From Setophaga petechia (taxonomy: Eukaryota; Chordata; Aves; Passeriformes; Parulidae): DNA of 64,000 bases. The position numbers were made by a program, and so were the translations under genes. Below are positions 40,203 through 54,059 of the stretch, piece after piece. A model generated the notes under the pieces. That model worked only from the letters and a program-made list of their open reading frames with translations. It had not been told where the DNA came from and did no database searches. Within the stretch, counting starts at the first letter, position 1. Each line of letters opens with the position of its first letter. The stretch is from NCBI GenBank assembly GCA_024362935.1, contig JANCRA010000009.1:16499572-16563571 (forward strand), in the 5' to 3' direction.

Positions 40203-40345
40203 TGCAGAATCACAGACTGGAAAGGACCTTTAAGATCCCAGAGTCCAACCATTAACCTAACCTTGATGAGCCTACCCCTAAACCATGTACCACCACAGCC
40301 CTACATAGCATTAATACCTTATGCTCACATTTTAAGTATGCATGT
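40203..40345 (-). mobile_element. CR1 LINE fragment, 3' end
   Basis: The plus strand reads CAGAATCACAGACTGGAAAG, GACCTTTAAGATCCCAGAG, TCCAACCATTAACCTAACC and CCTAAACCATGTACC. This is the reverse complement of a CR1 subfamily whose end carries the CCATTAACC and ACTAAACCATGT motifs. It is short and 5'-truncated. It lies in intron 2 in the same orientation as FGF9. Confidence 0.75.
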
Positions 40346-43300
40346 CTTTATTCCAGCCAGAAATGAGCATAACACAGAGGTGAGGTTGGTCCATCCTGCC
40401 AACATCACCCTCTTGTCTCACCATCTTAGGAAGGGAAAGAAAGTCTTGCTCCAAACCAACTCTTCCAGTATGGAAAGGATATGGTGTTTCCTGATCACAT
40501 TTCTCCTTCTGGCTATGACTTTTAGAAAGTCCCTCTATGCACATTTGAAGAGCAAGATTTAGCCCTACAATACAGCAATTTTTGCATACCTTTATTCCAG
40601 CAACTGACTTCTCTATCAATTTTCCAGTGCAAATATTTCCTTGCACCATACTTAAAGTTGCTGGACATCTTTGTCGAAAGCTGACACAAATACCAAACAT
40701 ACCCAACTGGAACAGCTATGGAAAGTAACCTGCATTCCTGTGAAAGGGGAGGCTGCCTGCCTTGCTCAAATCATTTAATTCAGGGCCAAATAAGGAGGTG
40801 ACCTCAAAATTATATAAATCAGATGTTGCACCACATTCCACATGTCTTCTGTGAGAGCTGTTCATAGAGTATTCAACTACAAAGTGATTGATTTTCATTT
40901 TGCTACATTTCCATGCTTCACCTGTTTGGTTTTTTAACCTGTTACTTAACTCAGAATGTGCAAATAATCACATTGTACAAAGATGCACATATTACAAAGA
41001 CAAAACCCCGAGAAAGATTTAATTCAGAAAACTGCTAATGGCTGGTCAGTGTTAGTAAGCTCAGGACCCCTTTCCCTTTTTACATTCTCGACCACCTAAC
41101 AAGGAAAGAAAATAATTATGTTACCCTATTTCCAGGCAGATTGATTAAAAGTCAGATTCTAAAGTAATAAAGTGCATGGTTACAGGCATCAAAATACAAG
41201 TTCTGCTAGCTTGTTTTAAAATAGCTATCCATGTGAAGTAGTTAATTGCAAATAAGTAGAAACACGTAAAACACATGTACACTGCTCAGAGAATGGTTTC
41301 ATGACTCTAAAGAATGTAAGACATTTGTGCTGCTTGCTACTTGAAAGAACAGTACAGGGTCCTATATAAAACACATCAATACTCTTCCTTTCTTTCTTTT
41401 AAATAACCCTATGGAGCTAAAACTTCAATTTATTTTGTAATCTGATAAAAGAAAGCCTCTTCAGACCATCATTCCTAAAATCACAGCAAGTACTTTTCAT
41501 GCCAAGCAGACTACTCTGTTCTATGCCATGTGTAGTTCTCCCTTTTGCAAACTGCTACACTGATTCAGCAGAGACAAGAAAACACCTAATCCAGAAGTCC
41601 AAACAACTATTACAAGAAATATGTCTGATGTAGTCAACACTTCCTGTATACCTGCTGCACACTAACACCTTGTTAATCCACCCTGCCTTAATAAAAGTCA
41701 TGTTTATATGTATAATCTCCTGAGTAATTTCATGCAAATCCCTCATTATGGCTACATGGCATTACTGAAAACTGCGTATGAAGTGAAGGGAAACAAAGAA
41801 AAGCCCTATTCTCCTCTGAAGCAGTTTGCTTTGCTGCTCTGCCTACCAACACACACATTTTACATGCCATTGGCCCTTCCCATGCTGTAATGCAAACAGC
41901 CTCTAGAACACACTATGTTCAGCTAATAATTAACACTCATCCAGAGCTGTAATAAATAAAGGTCTAGCTTAGCATTTGCTGTGGCATTTTCTGTACTCTC
42001 ATGCTAAGCCTGTTCGTTTCTGGCTGGGTGAACCACCTCCAGCCACAATGAGAAGCCAAATAGCAGTGTCCAAGCAGCACCACTTTCTTTTCCAAATTAG
42101 ACCACAGTGTGAGTCAAGCCCTGTACACTGTATGTCTGACTTGGTAAGTGTCACAGAGCTTTCTTTGATGAGTTTCTCCAAGCAGCCTCTTTTCAGAATG
42201 CTTTGTTTGATAATTTGACAAAACATGAAAAAAATGGGGAAAAAAATAGTCTGCCAAGAGGACTAGCTGACTGGTTTTTTGTGTTTGTGTCAGTAGCTCT
42301 CTAAAAGCCTTTTAGACAGGAAAGCCTTTTTCTTTTTTAGCAGGAAAGCCTTCAGGGCCAGAGGAGAGACAAGCAGTCAGGCACCAATGCTGCCACTGAT
42401 ATACATTTCATATTCCATGGCACATTAAATAAGATGAGGGAAATCAGGCAAGGTGTCCCTGGCAAAACCACAGTTAGGCAACTGCATTCTCCCTACCTGA
42501 GGTCACCTTGTATTCTCACAGAGTACATCCAGTATCCATCTTGCTTGCTTCCCCTAAACCTCTTAGTTGATTTGTATAAAGTTTTTATTATACATCAATC
42601 CCCACTTACAAAATAAAAATCGAGTGTGTCTGTTCTGTGCTGGTGCCATGCAGAAGTAATGATGGAGCTTAAAGATTAGCATCTTTCATACAAAAAGCTT
42701 GTAAAGATCCCAAGATCCAGAAGAACTTGAACCCCTTGGGATCATGATTGCCAAAAGCCACAACACCTACATAGATGCAGACACTGTGTTACATCCAGGT
42801 CCTGATGCAGACAACAGAAAAGCAGCACTTCCTGAGCAAAGTAAGCAGACTCCAGTACCAACAGTAAAATCCCAGGACACTGTCAGTGCAGGAGGGATTT
42901 CAGGGCTTCAGCCCTTTGTCCCATTGCCACTCTTCTCCTGCTCCCTTGCTCTCCACACTATCAAGAGCCTTCTCTGGAGAGACCAGGTTGGCACAGAGCA
43001 CTGTGCTACCCCAGGGCTGTTTACAGAGCTCTTCTGACATGAGCTGCAGGATGAGATGCCAATTAGGCCCCCATCCATTTTTGCCACTGCCAACTCCTCA
43101 GCTCTTGGTTTTGCTGATATCCTCTCCTTTGACATTTCAAGTTTGCAGCATCTGTCAAGCCTAAAGGATGCCCTCCCTGGACATGAAATCATTATGGGAC
43201 GAGCAGCCCCACTGTGTCTGAGGATAGGAAGCCCATCAACAGCCATGCTTCAAGTTCACAAAGGCTGGGTTTATATCTGCTCAGCCAAGCGCATGAGATG

Positions 43301-45569
43301 AAAACTCATTTTCACCTAAACACCCAAGATCTGCTCATAACACTGTTGGAAGTCTTGACAAAAATCCAGGGGCAGATCTCAGGCTACATAAGCTGTCACA
43401 GTGTCTTTTCTCTGGAAGCTGATGAGCTTCCCTCTCCACACCACAACAGAACAGGACCAAAACAAAGTCGACTCTTAAAAAACAAATAAATAAGCAGGTC
43501 TGTTCCCCTCCCTTCCACACCAGCAGGTCTGGGCCCACACTGTGTCATTTACTAGTCACACTTCTAACCTCTATTTTATTTTTTATTCCCTTGGCACAAT
43601 AAAGAAGTGCAGTCATCAATGTTATCTTAGCATCTAATTCATAACGCTTGGCTGAACCCTTCCAAGAATCAGAAAACAAGGTGGTATTCAGCAATCTGAT
43701 ACAGGGGACAGAGCCAATTTTTAAAGAAGATGGGAGAAGGGTTCCCGTCAGCCTAAATGGAACATGGATCAGCCTTGCAATGATAAAAAGGCAACAAATA
43801 TTTTAAGACATTAAAAGAACCATTTCAGGCACGCTCAGATTTACTGAAAGCTGTAACTTGACCTTCCCCAGCTCCCCACTCCACAAATTCTCTTCTATCA
43901 AAAGACAACCTGTATGTCAAAGCAGGGCTGCCACCCTACAGCTACACAGTCTTTAGCCTGAATACCAGTTAAGGTTTTACCCAGACAGAGATTTGTAAAT
44001 AAAATATGCTTGCCTTAAATCCAACTAAGATGGAACAAGGTGTTTTGTCAGTATTTTTTGCCTTGTTATGCGGTTCTCTAAGTGCAGAACACAGCTTTAA
44101 AGATAGACTTCATTCGGCAGAAAGTGCTGTTTAAGTGAGCTAAACTCACATGCAGAAAACATTATAAAGTGAGGGATAAGAAATACTTAATCTGCATGAG
44201 CCTCTACATTCAGTGAGTACCCCACAAAAGAGATTTATCCACCATTAAAGAAGCACCTCATCTCTCAGCTACCAGGTGGCATCATAAAAAGAGCAGAATG
44301 CTCAGGACCCTTCATGAAACACTTTGCCACAGGGACCAAATAATTATTATACATATGTAGTGATATAAATATACATTATAAAAGTAATTCATGATTTATT
44401 CTTTCAGTAAGATGATTTGGTCAAAGACTGATGAACAAAAGCCTGTCTCTATATTTTGCTATTAATTTTATGCAAAGCTACCAGGTAGGTACTAGCTCAG
44501 AGGATAAGGACATTACTGATCACACTGTCATTCTGGATGGGGGTCATCAAACAAACACAGCATCACAAGCTATCACATTTTGGAAAGATCCTCACTGAAA
44601 TGCCACATAGCCACTGGGGTTTGAAAACCAACAAGCTTCACAGAGAAATTTTTAAAACTATGTGCTTTGGTGGGCACTACAACAAAGGACTGGCACACTA
44701 TGATCTTTACCTAGCAGGGCTCAATTGCTTATTCAGTTTAAATTATTTTAAAATGAGCCCTTTTGATTTCCCACCTTGTTTGGAAAGGAAGGAAGGCCAG
44801 CATTTAAAATAGTTGCTGCTGAAGAAAAGATGCCACGCTTCCTTTTTCAGACAGCAGTGCCCCCTCCCTTGGCAAACACTTCTCATAAACCCGTCTCTCC
44901 AGGGGTGACTTTTTGGACACTTCCTCCCTTCCTTTTCCCAGGGGCAATCCTGCCAAAAAGTCTTGGATTTAGTTACACAACTTTAGTGTCTTGCTTTCTG
45001 AGTAGAATAAAGGGTATTTCCTCAATATCTCTCAGAAAATCCATACATCTTTGGTGTTGCTATGCCATGACTTATGTTGTCAGTGATACAGCTGACCCAG
45101 CCTTTGGGAAACAGTGGAGGGTCTGCTTCTTCATGAGACCCCTACTCCTCATATGCACACCAGTGGGCCTGTCTTTCAATGGGTAAAACTTCAGTCATGC
45201 ACCTAATTTCAGCTTTGATGAAAGAAGTTGTCATTCCGTCTGTAAAAACCCAAAAGATATATAGTAACAACTTCAACAGAACTAGTGACTGAAGAGCTCA
45301 AAGACCAGGTTGTTGGTCTTCCAGGCACCTGCAAACATGGATCTTCCAAAGAAATCAGATTTTTTAAGTAAAAAAGGGAAAAAACCCTGCTATTTTTTTA
45401 AACTGTACAACATTTGTATATTCTAAAAGAAACAAAAAGATTTTGCTGAAGTCTTCTCCAATAACTTTCCTGTTCTGACTTCAGATTATACACTATATGA
45501 TTCTAAACAAAGGCATCAATGGGACAAAATCCCCCTTGTCATGAAAAAGTAAGATTATATGTTAAAAGA

Positions 45570-45690
45570 TTGCCTCTAGATTGCAGATTCTCATAGGCAG
45601 GAACCCTGTCTAGATTTAGGTTTTTAAAATGATGAATACAATACAGCTCTTATCTTGATTGGGATCTGCTGACACAACCATAAAACTAAT
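45570..45690 (+). mobile_element. Ancient L2-like retroposon relic (3' end)
   Basis: TAGATTGCAGATTCTCATAG then GCAGGAACCCTGTCTAG, ending CTTATCTTGATTGGGATC, follows the same 3'-end pattern as the relic next to exon 2, in the same orientation. The closing motif (consensus about CCTGATCTTGATTGGGGCC) is well preserved. The body upstream is not recognisable. Confidence 0.5.
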
Positions 45691-46949
45691 TGGTGGTTTT
45701 GCAGCAGCAGGTCCAATCCTGATTCCATTGAAGGCAATGCTATTTCAACCATAATAGAATCAAGTCAAAATTTCTCTTGAGTCACAATTGTCTCTATAAT
45801 TGTGTTAAATCTGAAGAGCAAAGTTGAGCAGATTAAAAATGCACAGCCTGGGCCAGACCTCAACAGTATGCAGCATCCACACTAGAACAAAAGTTTTACC
45901 TGAGCAGCAGCCTGTGGAACACAAATATAAAATCTTATCCTCAAATCAGATATCTGCCAGTATTAAATGAATGAAAAAGAAACAAAAGGTCCTTATAGAA
46001 GGGACAAATATGGATTTGCACTTTAACAAGTCTTATTTCTCAAGCTTTTTGAATGTGACACAAATGAATCACATTGCTGCACATCACCAAATCAGCCTAA
46101 GCATAGTCAAACTGCAAAGCAAATCTCAACCTAGTCAAAATCCCTAATGAAGTCCCCACAGGGCAGACTTTTTCTACTCTCTCTTTGAAATTGTGAATGG
46201 TATAATGAATGGCAAAGTGGGAGAGAGTACCACATTCACATTGCACCGGCTCCTGAATCAGAGACAGAGCACATCAGATCTTTATCTGATGCAGTGAATA
46301 ATCCCCAAGCACATCTCAGTGTGTCACTGCTGCTGATGCTTTTAGCATGTCACTTCAACACAGTATTCTCAGATCAACCAAAGGCACTGAACCTTTTCAC
46401 ACCCCTGTATCATTGCACAGCCAGCTCCAGAAAGGCTCAGGGCTGCAGTGACAGGGAACTACACAACCGCAAAGAATAGAATCTGAAGATGTCCCACCCC
46501 TGCTTGCCGGGTATGATTTGGGTTAAAGTGCAGTTATGCCACTTTAACAACTCCCTGCTGTTGAAAGCATGGTGCTCAACCCATCAACCATCCCACACTC
46601 CACCTGATTCTCCCACTGAGCCCCAGTGCTTGCCCAAACAGGCAGCAAGCCAGTTCAGGAAGCTAGACATTTTCCTGTGGCTTTATATCCCTCAACTGAT
46701 CTCCTAACAGGTCAGATGAGTGCCAGTGTTTGAGCATGGAAGAAAGCAGAAGCATGCAGCACTAGCAGGGAATCAGAACTGCCCTTTCTGGAAGAGGCTT
46801 CCTGCAAGGTCACATTGGCTGCCTCCTCAAGCAGCACCTCTAGCCTCCTGTTTTCATGAGAACACAAAATTTCAGACATCTTTAGTTAGGGAAAAGCAAA
46901 TCATTAAATAAGGTTTGAGTAGGATCTTACTTTACCAAAGCTTAGCTTT

Positions 46950-47042
46950 TATATATACATATAAACACATAAACATATGTATATGTGTATATATATATAA
47001 ATATACACAAACATACACACACATATACACACACACATAATT
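46950..47042 (+). repeat. (TA)n/(CA)n compound microsatellite
   Basis: Alternating TATA and CACA units with interruptions run over about 90 bp. The tract explains the spurious Tyr/Val/Cys/His-rich open frame on the minus strand. Likely length-polymorphic. Confidence 0.85.
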
Positions 47043-47749
47043 TATATAGAAGTTACTCATACTGTCCTGTCCCAGGCATGTAGTGAGAATCCAAGATCGA
47101 CATAGAATTGCAGACCAAGGCAGGGAGATCACTGAGAGTTTTGTCCCAGAAAACATTATCTTCAGACCTAGTGAGCATTTGAAATTAAGTCCCCTGAGGA
47201 AGACCATAGACTTGAGGAAAAGTGTAGTATCTATCTCACAGAATACTACTAGTAAGTGTCCCTTTTTGGTGACAGTGTTCAAGTCTATGAAATTCTGATT
47301 TTAAAAAAACTGAAGCCATAGTTCAAAAACAACCATAAAAGTTGCAGTTTCTCACAGAGCTTTCTCCCATATCACCTGTGTCAAGTGTACTGACCTATCA
47401 TTTTTTCCTGAACCAGTGCCCACATCTCAAAAGACCTTCTTATTCTGTAGATTCCTTCATACCTTGCTGAGCAGGTTGCAGTTCCTGCCTCATTCCCCAT
47501 GCTGGTGCTTGTGGGGAACACCATTTAACAGTACCCAGCAGCAAAACTGCCTATCCAAATTCTAAGATTGGTTATCTGCAAGGGTGAAGTAGATGAGGTA
47601 ACTCAAGTATATGGACTTTTCTCAGATCTATACCCTCCACAAAGGAAATTTCTACAGTCACAAAGCTGTTTCTCACTGTACAGTGCAGAGATATCATTTA
47701 TGTCTCATCTATACCTCCCTGCAAAAATCCCTCTGGACAGCTCAAAAAC

Positions 47750-48420
47750 TCATTTTCTCACAGCCTGAATCTTCCTCATTATGCAGCCTAAGGTTTCTTG
47801 TGACCCATTCAAACCAATCCATTCTTGTACTCTATTTCAAGGACTTCTTTTTCCTCCTTAGTGTTACCCCTCAAAGTACTTACAGAGAGCAAGAGCATAC
47901 CATCTCATCTTTCATTCTCAGGCTAAGTAAGTCAAGATCTTTAGAGTCTATCATTTGATAGTCTTTTCCTCCCTCTGATCATCCCAGCATGCCCTTTCTG
48001 TACCTGTTTTGGTTTCAATTCATCTTCTTTAACGCAGTGACAAACTGCATTTTGTATTTAGACTGGATCCTCCTAGTGTTGTATGGAGTGGCAGTGATAG
48101 AGCTCGCCTCGTGCATAAATATTTTAGGTACCAAGACCATTCTGTGAGTTTGCCTCCTCTGCTAAAAATACTTCCCAGCTTTGCAAAAATTTCAATAACA
48201 CACCACTACCTTTTTATGACAAGATGTTTAATGTCCCTAATAAAACCAGGGAATAAAATCAGTCCAGGGACCAATCCATAAAAACTCCACTAACAGCTTC
48301 ACTCCAGTCTAATACCTTTCAGCACTCCCCATTGCTGTCTTCTCTTCAGAGTTTTCACCATCTATCATACAAGTCTTCTAATAATACTCATTCTACCCAC
48401 TGTAGCAAACATTCTCTTTT
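47750..48420 (-). mobile_element. Ancient CR1/L3-like LINE relic
   Basis: On the plus strand a chain of motifs runs in the order expected for an inverted old CR1/L3 element: TTACCCCTCAAAGTACTTAC, GGCTAAGTAAGTCAAGATC, CCTCTGATCATCCCAGC, CCTTTCTGTACCTG, TTCAATTCATCTTCTTTAA, GTGTTGTATGGAGTGGCA, CAGTCCAGGGACCAATCC, then AACTCCACTAACAGC and ATACCTTTCAGCACTCCCC. Young avian CR1 copies elsewhere in the window are much shorter. Divergence is high and coding frames are destroyed. Boundaries are approximate. Confidence 0.6.
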
Positions 48421-49179
48421 GTAGGTCATACCTAACACAGCCCTGAAGATTAGCACTACTTTCCATTTCTAGAAAAAGGTATTCCTACCAAAAATAAAAT
48501 ACCATGCTTGCCTGAAACTATTTATCCTGCTTCAGTAAACTCATCATGCATGTACTTCCTCTACTCTTCCATTTAAAACGATGTTCCTAATGTCCCAAGG
48601 GCATCCCAAGCCTGACTGATAGCCCTGCAGCCAAACACAAACCACACAGCCCCAGGTACACACATACTCGAGGCTGGAAATTGCCTCAGAGGAAAGCAAA
48701 CCCTCCCTCACGCAGGGTTTGCTCCCACCTTTGTGCTGCACCTTCCAGTGACCTGGAAGGGAGCCACTGTGGCTGAAGCCCTTTTGCTTGGCCAGATTTC
48801 AGTTTCGTGCTTCAATTCCCCAGGCAGCAAAGAAACACTTGCACCAGCAAAAGGGAGGGGATGGATGGTTGGAGGGAAAATAGCCACTTCTTTCAGTAGT
48901 AGTATTGGCTGCCCCTGCTGCCTTTGTTCATCCCACAGCAGGGAGCTCCCCAGACACATGTTACCACCCAAAGAATTTTATCAGAAACAGGGCTAGCCCA
49001 ATTAGCATCCACATTCAAACTGTATTGCATTTACACTCCCTCCTGAATACATCATGTTGGTAAAGACTTCTGTTCCCTTTCCAGGTATATAGCTTAAAAA
49101 CTTTTCACCTTATAAAAGTTTAAGTACACATTTCAGGGCCCAAATCAGCTTTATTGCATCAATTTCCATTTCATGCCCA

Positions 49180-49640
49180 TGCTTCTACATCTCTAAGACA
49201 CAATCTTTTCTGCAACCTGCTCTTTTCCCATTCTCTGCAGACCCTCTGCCAAGCTCTCACAATCTTCAAATCCTTACATGCAGTTTCACCCTTGCTGGGA
49301 TACCACTTCCACAGGATTTCTGCATGTCCGACAAAGTTTCAGATTTCCTTAACATTCAGAGCCATAAGCACCTTTTTGAACTGGGCTTCTTCAGAGTTTG
49401 CCCATCAAATTAACTACAGGCCTGCTTCTTGCAGTCTCCTGCTTAAAGCAGATTTACCCAGGGAGACACGAGTCGCTGTCACCAGTAAAAGACACCATCG
49501 GGTTTTTGATCATGGGAGCGCCAGGTTTTCCTGAGCAAAGCTGGTCGTGCAGAAAGCCTGACCACTCCTTACAAGCCAGCTGCCATAGGAATCACCCTCT
49601 CTCTCTCCATTTATACCATTTACCAGAAACAACTTTATTA
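49180..49640 (+). other. Pyrimidine-rich possible LINE relic
   Basis: The stretch has the C/T-rich style of old L2-like ORF2 tails (for example ACAATCTTCAAATCC), but I cannot align it convincingly. Listed so the gap is described; may be unrelated. Confidence 0.2.
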
Positions 49641-50371
49641 TTGTAAATAATAATACTAACACAAACAGAAGGGCGTTAAACCAGGTGCCACAGCCATTAT
49701 CCCTCCCGGGATTTGACCGCTCTCAGCCTAGAAGTCTCTGCCTTCACTCAAGGAAATTGCTTTTAATTCTTCTTCCAAAAATTGTGTACTGAGACTGTTC
49801 TGTTTCCAGGTTCATGCCAACTGTGGTACCTGGACACTGAGAACAGATAATTCAGATTATTATTTTTTAAAAAATCAATCTGAAACATATGGAATAATTT
49901 TAGATCAGAGGTATTTAAAAGGAAAGTGTGATGGTACTGGAGGGTAATTTATTTATTTATCCAGTTCTTAAACACCTGTAGTAATTATATACCTGGCCCA
50001 AATGCTGTTACCAGCATGCACTTTCAACCTGCTTTTTTCTTCGTGTTGTTTCCGTGCACCTTGACCTACCATTTGAAGGGCTGAACAATTCCCTTCCTTT
50101 ATTTGCACAAGAACATAAAAGATATTTTTAGAACACAGCCAAAGAAATCCTTGTCTACACCAAGCAATTTTCAGTAAACAATGACAAATTGTCCTTTTTT
50201 ATCAGAAAAATTTCTGTTCACCAGTCTTTGTAGCTTCACAGCCCTTCCAGGACTGTGGGGACCCAAACAAAAGCATAAAACACTGCAGGTGCAGCCCTGC
50301 TGGGACAATAAAGAGGCATATCATCACCTCCCTGCACACTTACTGGGAAAACATGTTTCTTCAAGGACAGT

Positions 50372-50408
50372 ACTCTCTCTCTCTCTCCTCCTCCTCCACC
50401 CTCTCCCC
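50372..50408 (+). repeat. (TC)n / (CTC)n microsatellite
   Basis: A run of TC dinucleotides is followed by CTC trinucleotide repeats. Low-complexity sequence in intron 2. Confidence 0.8.
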
Positions 50409-50841
50409 AGTGTTTCAGGAGCAAAAGGCTAGTTTAGCCTCCCAGATCAAGCTTTCGGTTCACTTTTTGAAGGACAGCAATTTATGACCCTGTTAAAAGC
50501 GTTCCTACATCTCACCTTGCAGCACACACCTCGTAGCCATGCTGCAGCCCAGAGGTGTGGAGCTTCCCTCCCTGGCTCCTGATCTGAGCTCTTCAGCTCT
50601 GTCCCAGCTGCTCTGTGAGTAAATGAAGCTCTGTATGCCGCCCTGAGCTCTCCTTCCAAGCACTCTTCCCCCCTTCCTCAACAACTCCTCCCTCTCCACT
50701 CCTGCCTTCCTCTCCCCACCTGCACAGCTTTCCTGGTAGCTGCTCCAGATCTTGCAACTACCAAAATTCCTCCTGAGCACCAACCTGAGCTGTCTTTTTC
50801 CACCTGCCAAGGGCACAAGGAGCAGTGGAGGCACCAGCATT

Positions 50842-51080
50842 TCACAGAATGGTTTGGGTTGAAAAGGACTTTTAAATCTCATTTAGTCTAACCCCCCTGC
50901 AATGCACATCTTCAACTACATCTTCAACAGGCTCTGAGCAATCAGGTTGCTCAGAGCCTGGTCCAACCTGACTTTGAATGTTTTCAGCAATGGAGCATCT
51001 ACAGTGTCTCTTGGCAACCTGTTCCTGTGCCTTATTATGTCCACCACCAAAAAAAATTTATTTATATTCAGTCTGAGGAG
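50842..51080 (-). mobile_element. CR1 LINE fragment, 3' end
   Basis: The plus strand begins TCACAGAATGGTTTGGGTTG and continues through ATTTAGTCTAACCCCCCTGC, GGTTGCTCAGAGCCTGGTCC and GGCAACCTGTTCCTGTGCC. This is the reverse complement of the avian CR1 3' region. On the minus strand the matching frame shows the degraded ORF2 C-terminus (NRLPRDTVDAPLLKTFKVRL, then DQALSNLI). The element is 5'-truncated, as usual for CR1. Its upper edge is unclear, and sequence to about 51275 may belong to it. It contains an unusual perfect palindrome. Confidence 0.85.
50928..50960. repeat. Perfect 14-bp inverted repeat inside CR1
   Basis: CAGGCTCTGAGCAA (50928-50941), loop TCAGG, then TTGCTCAGAGCCTG (50947-50960) form a perfect hairpin. 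The right arm is ordinary CR1 sequence. The left arm does not belong to the CR1 consensus as I know it, and looks like an inverted local copy. Confidence 0.85.
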
Positions 51081-54059
51081 AGGTATGGGGCAGGTGCATG
51101 TCTGTGGGAGATCAGTGAAGTGGGCATGGTAGCAGTCAGATGCAGCACAGCTCTCTGCTGCAGAAAAGTCCAGGACAGCCAGGGCAGCTGAGGCAAGGGT
51201 GTCCCATGTTCCTGCTTGGTCTGTGCTTGAGGTAGCACAGAACTCCATCAGAGGACAGCCTGCAGTGGGAATATTCATTTTTGCTAGGTTTTCAAATTAG
51301 TATTTGACTGTATAATGACATATACTGGCATGACATAAACTCAGCAATGTACCTTGCCAGAGTGATGGGAGCACTTCTAAAAACTGCTGTATAAAGGATG
51401 GAAATACAGCAAACCGTTTAAATGATTAACACAGTTACTATTACACAGGCTGGAAGAAAATCAGAGAGCGATTCACAATGTTTTGTTACTGTAATAGTTA
51501 CAATAGCTGCTAATATTCCCAAGGGCAGCATGACAATGGGGACAGCCTACAAAAGCATGAAGGTTGTGGGATCAGATCAGAAAGACCTCCCTCCCTCTGT
51601 GGCATGGCCCTGAGGAACACAGCTAAGATCCATTTGCTAATGTCCTTGCCAGACATGTTGGTAAAAGCTGTTTGGCACTTGGGAAAGAAAAGGTCTTCAT
51701 GTCTTGTCTTAACCCCCTTTGAGCCCTATCTGTAGTTTGCATTTTTGCTCCTTTCCAGTGGCAAGCACAGTAGCTGCTGTGAAACACGATGAGTCATAGC
51801 TGCAGGCTGCCAGGGAAAGGCAAGGTAAAGGGAAAACAGGGACAGATGAGGCAGGAGGGAAAGCTGCTGTCACTAACCAGGCTCCAAATCATTGTTAGGT
51901 AGCTACCAATGGTTACCCTGCAGCACCATGTGCATGGTGCCTTTCAGCTTTCCCTGGCTAAATCCATGGCATGAGGAGGAATTTGAGAACAGCCACTGTT
52001 ATGCCACACATCTGCCTGAAAGTAGCATGAGAGGCACTGTGCTCTTCTGACCAGAAAATGCAGCAGGAACTGCCCCCTGTGAGGGTGGGGAGGTGGGAAG
52101 AGCTTGTCAAGAAGCTAATCTGTGAGGAAAGCAGAACTTTGAGAAGGCCAAGAGGGATGTGACTGGATCAAGATATGCTGAAACTGCCTCTACTGTTGTC
52201 TTTCATGAAAACTGGCAGCAATCACCCATCCTGGCTGCTTGGCTTTGCCATATGTCCCATCTCCAGTGGCACCACAATTATGCTGGGAAAAAATCTTCCT
52301 GTGTCAAATGTTTCAAATACAAATATAGAAGGATAGAGGTCCTTTAGGTCACTGATTTGGTTCATGCCTAATGTATTTTTCATGCAGTAATTAGAATATA
52401 AATATGATAGTGTCAGACACAGGGCATGTATTCCAATAGTGTCACATACTGAATGTCTCACAAGCTGTGAATCTAAGCACCTACTTAGATCCCCAATGCT
52501 GATGTAGAGCAAGACCGAGTATTTCCTAGGCTGCTGCTCAGTTGTGTGTGTTTCCCATCTTAGGAAACACAGCCACAGTGTTTTAAATGTACCTGCTAGG
52601 TGACAAAGCTGATGCTGCTCACAGCCCCTAGGGAATAAACCAAGACAGAGGGATACACTTCACAGCACAGCAGCACAAGGACAACTTACTGGTGCTACAG
52701 AGCAGTTCAGCTGAAGAGATTGGTGTGCTTAACGCAGGTGAAAAACTGATTCCACTTTCTCACAGTCTACCACACATCAGTCTCAAAACTAATTTCTTTT
52801 AATCTGATCTTCTACTTTGCCAGAGAGATAATTCTGTACTGTATTGTGACTTGCTTCTGGTTCAAGCAGCAAATTCATTCCCATCAGAGAACTTCACTTT
52901 CAATTAATGGCATTTTTTTACCAAAACCAAAAGCAAAACACTGTCACTTAAAAATGTCCAGCCAATTCTACACAAAAATCTGCTCTGAGGCCTGCTTATC
53001 TCAGTGTTCTAAGGGAGCTGACAGTTGCTGAAATATAGGCACTAGGATTGCTAGTGTTGACAAGGCTTTAAAGCATCATCACACTGAGTAGCCATTAGAG
53101 GTTATATTTCATTGGAAGTAATGTAATTCAATTACCATCACTCTTTAGTATGTCCCATCTCTGGAGGCTGCCAATAAGCCCTATCATCCATCAGATTTTA
53201 ACCTGAACTATGCATTCTAGCCTCAGAGATTGCCAGTTCTCCATTATGAACAGCTTCATATTTTTAGTGTCATTACTTAGGAAAAAGAGGTTATCCAATT
53301 ATACTGTACATCCATTTGCCTGCTTGTCTCTCCTTAACTTGTCAAGCAGTTTCAATTAGGAGGCAAAGGTCTTCAAGAAAATTAAGTTCCTATCAGTTTT
53401 GCAACTAATCAGAGCCAGAGTAAAGAAGAGAAATTATTTGCACATCCCACTTGGGAGTGGTGAGCTATGTAATCCCTGCAAACTGACAGTCTGGTGAGCA
53501 TGGACAGCTAACACTGTCCCTTTCTCCATACAAGAAACACAAAAGGCTAGGGAATTTGTGCTACTGCAGGGACAGAATGTCAGAGAGACCCATGCCTTGT
53601 ACTGTAAGACACAGCTCCTTAGGAAAGCAGTCTCCTCTAGAACTGCTGTTCATGGGACAACTATTTTATAAATGCAGTGAGCTTACTAATTTACAAAGAA
53701 TTTCTTGTGTATATTTCTTCAGCAAAGATTGTCTTGACTAATTCACTCTGACAGCCAAACATATTGCAAATACAAAACATAAATTGCACAGGAAAGTTAT
53801 GTAAGGTTTGCTTTCCCAAGTCTATGCATTTAAGTCCTATCAATAACCACATTTCCTGTCTCAGAATATCTGAAACGCAGAGTAACTGATTCACTATGTT
53901 TATATGTTGAAACAATTACTCTTACTGATGACCATCAACATTACTGATTCATATTACTGTTGTTGTTCTGCCTTTTTGCTGCCTAACTGAACCTGATGTA
54001 CTCATGTACTTTGTTAGTTCTTTATCACATTCATCAGCTGCACAAGGATTATGACTTAT

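Noticed and set aside
50916..51278. 120-codon minus-strand frame as a possible gene
   Set aside because: Its second half is the CR1 ORF2 C-terminus and the first half has no family match, so it is a repeat-derived frame.
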